Assembly: GCA_002633025.1 (NCBI GenBank)
Contig: NMRB01002019.1
Location: 68,061 to 132,060, forward strand
DNA: 64,000 bases
Origin: Notospermus geniculatus
Lineage: Eukaryota; Nemertea; Pilidiophora; Heteronemertea; Lineidae
Direction: 5' to 3'
Made by a program: the position numbers and the translations under genes. Below are positions 62,701 to 64,000 of the stretch, one piece after another (position 1 is the first letter of the stretch; each line of letters starts with the position of its first letter). The notes under the pieces are model-generated. The model saw nothing but the letters and a program-made list of their open reading frames with translations. It was not told the origin of the DNA and ran no database searches.

Positions 62701-63988
62701 TGTGGTTATTCTGATAAACGGTGAAGTTGTCTCCCACATTCGATTTATAGCTATACAAAATGTAATGGAAATAACCTTAAGTACAGAAATCGCTTAGTAC
62801 GGTAATGAAGCGTTGTCTGTCATGGTGCTGTAATGTGCCCCTGACGACAATTGCTGTGGTTTATTTGAACGAGCACTGTTATCATGATGGTAAGCCAACA
62901 CGTCGACGTCGTGTTGGCTTGGATTTGGAACAAAGAATACAGCGTGATCACCAACCGTATTCTTCGGCGGTGAGAATTCTCCAACATAGCATGATTTTGT
63001 GCGCGAAAACCTTATTTCATCCCACGTTGAGAAACGTGACCGAGGTCAGCAAATAGGAAACAGTTTCCGGATCACGTCACAGCTGTTGTTGACTATATCG
63101 TAATGGCGTCGTCAAAAACCATCGTACATTGACGTAAACATCAATTTGACGACTGATTCATTATTACTAATGACGATATGACGAGAGACAATGCTTGCAC
63201 AGCAGCAACGCCAATGAAGACATCATTAACGGTTTAATATCAGATAAGAACTGTCGGATAAAACTACGCTCAGCACAGAATACCGATAGTCGAAAGTTTG
63301 AAGAGGCCACAACTGCCACATTCTATTTCCAACGGGTCGACAATATCATCCACTCCAATGTGTAATATAATATTTGCAGAGGGTGATGTCTGTGTGTCGT
63401 CTCTCAATATTATTGGCACATCTTTCCACTTTGGGACGATGTTTTTTGTCTGACAAGTTGTTGGTCAGAATACACGATAGCCTACTCATTCACAAATATG
63501 TGGCCTATTTGTGACCACCTCGCATTGCTTAAAATTTCCTCCTTGACCAGTCGGTGGAATGGAAAATGTTTTGTCAAATCTCGTCACGCAATTTCAAACA
63601 AAAGCATTTTCTGTTGAGCAAATGGGTGGGCGAGGAGGTATCGTGAATTGGCTTTAATCCTATCTGATTATAATAGCTGTCACGGCTGACTGAGGTTTTC
63701 ATTGGTGCAAGAAGTGACGTAAGGCCTCATGGTGATCAACCGCATGCCCTAAATTGGTTTCCCATTGGCCGATTTAGCAAAATGCTTCCGTCGTTACTAG
63801 GAGTGGGTTGTCTGAATATTGTTGAGTGCCCTCTGAGATTTGAAATTACGGTATATACTGATTTCCAGAGCAAAATGAGAGCGCCTGCGCATGCTATTCT
63901 AGCTTATACATCTGTATCAAGTCTGAATGCTTTATACTTGCAGAACATGAGACAACAGTATTTAGAAGCAAACGCCTGGCCAATGCAC
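41661..63988 (+). CDS. Nicotinic acetylcholine receptor (Cys-loop ligand-gated channel) subunit, 5' exons
   Basis: Proposed exons 41661-41778, 56853-56918, 57506-57657 and 63944-63988; the rest lies beyond the right edge. Exon 57506-57657 (152 bp) encodes DEQRLVKKVFG, TVRPVYNATDNVVVRFGLTL and IQVMDM, the N-terminal helix and first strand of a nAChR extracellular domain (family form: ER-L---LF--Y---VRPV-N-S---V-FGL-L-Q--D). Exon 63944-63988 is exactly 45 bp, starts in phase 0 and encodes NMRQQYLEANAWPMH, matching the conserved 45-bp nAChR exon that encodes the NQ-LTTN-WL--W strand. These two are well supported. The first two exons are joined by phase and context only. Subunit type cannot be told because the Cys-loop, ligand-contact and pore regions are missing. 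Introns are 15.1, 0.6 and 6.3 kb. Confidence 0.8.
41869..42082. mobile_element. Foldback element in receptor intron 1
   Basis: Ends CCTCTTTCACAGTGAACACC and complement, arms of about 60 bases including AAAAATGGTTGCTTAGATTT. Inner arms contain a second GAACACCGAAAATCTGG inverted pair, giving a nested hairpin. Confidence 0.88.
42625..44587. mobile_element. 2-kb PIF/Harbinger-like non-autonomous element with TTA target duplication
   Basis: Inverted ends AGCCGCGTTTACACTTCTGA and complement are flanked on both sides by TTA (42622-42624 and 44588-44590), the target size typical of PIF/Harbinger. An inner inverted pair (GTAATAATCTAGGAGGACCC at 43487 and its complement near 44395-44416) suggests a second element nested within. 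GACGTC-rich ends. No transposase frame recognised. Confidence 0.75.
45855..46072. mobile_element. Hairpin MITE (AAGCCCCCGTCACATATCCAC ends)
   Basis: 218 bp. Inverted arms AAGCCCCCGTCACATATCC and GTACGGGCCC surround a low-complexity TTTTCATTTTCATTTTC stretch. The open frame at 45913-46113 is created by this repeat. Confidence 0.85.
47135..47628. mobile_element. Complex foldback element with one forward and two inverted arm copies
   Basis: Ends AGTTGCGCTTCCACTACAAA and complement, with AGT (or TAG) on both flanks as a possible 3-bp target duplication. The roughly 115-bp arm (CCGGTATTTGTCCGCTCTTG, AAGTCCGGTTCTATTAAGTG) occurs once forward and twice in inverted orientation. The 140-codon minus frame here only reflects the repeated arms. 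Confidence 0.88.
47684..48158 (+). repeat. Minisatellite, six units of 77-83 bp
   Basis: Units begin CACCCGGACAATAGAACTTA at about 47684, 47763, 47840, 47917, 47994 and 48077. Each unit holds GAACAATAGAAC-like and GTTCTATTGTTC segments, so each unit can fold on itself. Divergence rises at the right end, and the unit next to it degrades. Confidence 0.93.
48159..52103. other. Receptor intron 1, no gene recognised
   Basis: Unique AT-rich sequence. Short frames such as 49866-50096 (a hydrophobic stretch after an AG) and 51278-51580 were examined on both strands; none matches a family I know and none has paired exons. Confidence 0.5.
52104..52225. mobile_element. Short hairpin MITE
   Basis: 122 bp; GGGCCTCGTATTCTAGAAGC at the left pairs with GCTTCTAGAATACGGCCC at the right, with weaker inner pairing around CTCTAAGG/CCTTATAGAG. 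Confidence 0.8.
52940..53450. repeat. Cluster of short CCATTGGCACGA / CCAATCAGTC-type imperfect repeats
   Basis: TGCCCATTGGCACGA occurs twice (53317 and 53426 area), and AGTCA, CAACCA and CCAATCxGT motifs recur in both orientations. An N at 53446 lies at the edge. Probably a degraded transposon. Confidence 0.5.
53520..56852. other. Receptor intron 1, right part, no gene recognised
   Basis: No convincing exon on either strand. A small inverted pair around CGCCTTTCCTTTGTCC (54268) and GGACAAAGGAAAGG (54322) is the only structure noted. Confidence 0.5.
56853..56918 (+). CDS. Candidate 66-bp linker exon of the receptor gene
   Basis: A pyrimidine tract plus CAG-type acceptor (TTCTTTTCAG) and a CAG|GTAAAC donor bound 66 bp. 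Phase 1 in and phase 1 out fits exons on both sides and reads a hydrophilic RQTSGRGGHQEADS...SGRYT with no stop. A second frame is also open, so identity rests on phase. It could be an alternative or lineage-specific insert between signal peptide and receptor helix. Confidence 0.45.
58883..59144. mobile_element. Foldback element in receptor intron 3
   Basis: 262 bp; arms of about 86 bases, starting AACACGTTATTATTTGAAAT, are near-perfect inverted copies around a unique loop. One N at 59057 lies at the inner end of the right arm. Confidence 0.9.
59666..59798. mobile_element. Foldback MITE (TAGGGACTTTCGGCAAGGCT ends)
   Basis: 133 bp hairpin with arms of about 55 bases containing CGTATCACGTATGACGTA and complement; a few arm mismatches. 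Confidence 0.9.
60579..61180. mobile_element. 602-bp inverted-repeat element with inner palindromic arms
   Basis: Outer ends ATTCATACTTCAGACGCC and a diverged complement ending CAGTATGAAT. Inner arms ACTCTAGATTCGTTCTTC (60716) and their complement (61051-61081) are nearly exact over 30 bases. GACGCC-type repeats lie near both ends. Confidence 0.7.
61237..61492. mobile_element. Dispersed MITE-like repeat, copy 2
   Basis: Same family as 13039-13288, same orientation, with ends TTAAAGATAATG and TATTATCTTTAA forming an inverted repeat. It lies in the last receptor intron of the window. Confidence 0.75.
61493..63943. other. Receptor intron 3, right part, no gene recognised
   Basis: Apart from the 29-bp palindrome and an A-homopolymer near 62643, no repeat or exon was recognised until the 45-bp receptor exon at 63944. 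Confidence 0.5.
62892..62920. repeat. 29-bp palindrome AAGCCAACACG...CGTGTTGGCTT
   Basis: Eleven-base perfect arms around a 7-base centre (TCGACGT). Isolated, not linked to a terminator or known element. Confidence 0.75.
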
Positions 63989-64000
63989 GTAAGGATCTTT

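Noticed and set aside
1-64000. CRISPR arrays, bacterial operons, phage or viral genes
   Set aside because: All recognisable genes are intron-containing animal genes; no direct-repeat/spacer pattern or reverse transcriptase, integrase or capsid sequence was seen.

Overview
This is nuclear DNA from an animal. The genes are split by many short GT-AG introns and code for animal proteins, and most of the remaining DNA is repeats. A tRNA-derived SINE, many hairpin-type (foldback) elements, scattered GGCCTA and ACCGGT motifs and signs of two diverged haplotypes suggest a highly heterozygous marine invertebrate deuterostome such as an echinoderm or hemichordate. That placement is inference; the species cannot be read from the sequence. 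Single Ns and a 105-base N run show it is a draft assembly.

Layout. (1) 1-18 kb, minus strand: a CREB-regulated transcription coactivator (CRTC) gene. Nine exons can be built with matching splice phases, from the start codon at 11935 to an exon at 1849; the C-terminal activation domain lies beyond the left edge. Exons 1-4 and the promoter occur a second time at 13.6-18.3 kb, and the promoter a third time at 18.4-18.9 kb. The copies differ by small indels, transposon presence or absence and only synonymous changes in the coding exons compared. (2) 18.9-23.2 kb: repeats only, including a 684-bp foldback element, a 650-bp tandem repeat and a motif-rich hairpin element. (3) 23.3-32.8 kb, plus strand: a complete 19-exon NAA35 gene (NatC acetyltransferase auxiliary subunit, 736 aa). 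Its 3.3-kb intron 10 holds, on the opposite strand, a complete four-exon gene for a secreted DsbA-like thioredoxin-fold protein of 234 aa with no CxxC. (4) 33.6-36.4 kb, plus strand: a complete six-exon GPATCH3 gene (558 aa). (5) 36.6-41.6 kb: intergenic DNA dense with inverted repeats, including a palindrome with 78-bp arms and a 3-base loop. (6) 41.7-64 kb, plus strand: the 5' end of a nicotinic acetylcholine receptor (Cys-loop channel) subunit gene. Two exons encode recognisable ligand-binding-domain sequence and two upstream exons (signal peptide and linker) fit by phase. Its introns carry several foldback elements and a six-unit minisatellite.

The genes are not an operon and share no obvious pathway. 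NAA35 and GPATCH3 are housekeeping genes in the same orientation, 853 bp apart; CRTC and the receptor gene suggest neuronal or endocrine regulation. Palindromic CRE sites, the class of site CREB and CRTC act through, lie just upstream of the NAA35 and receptor start codons.
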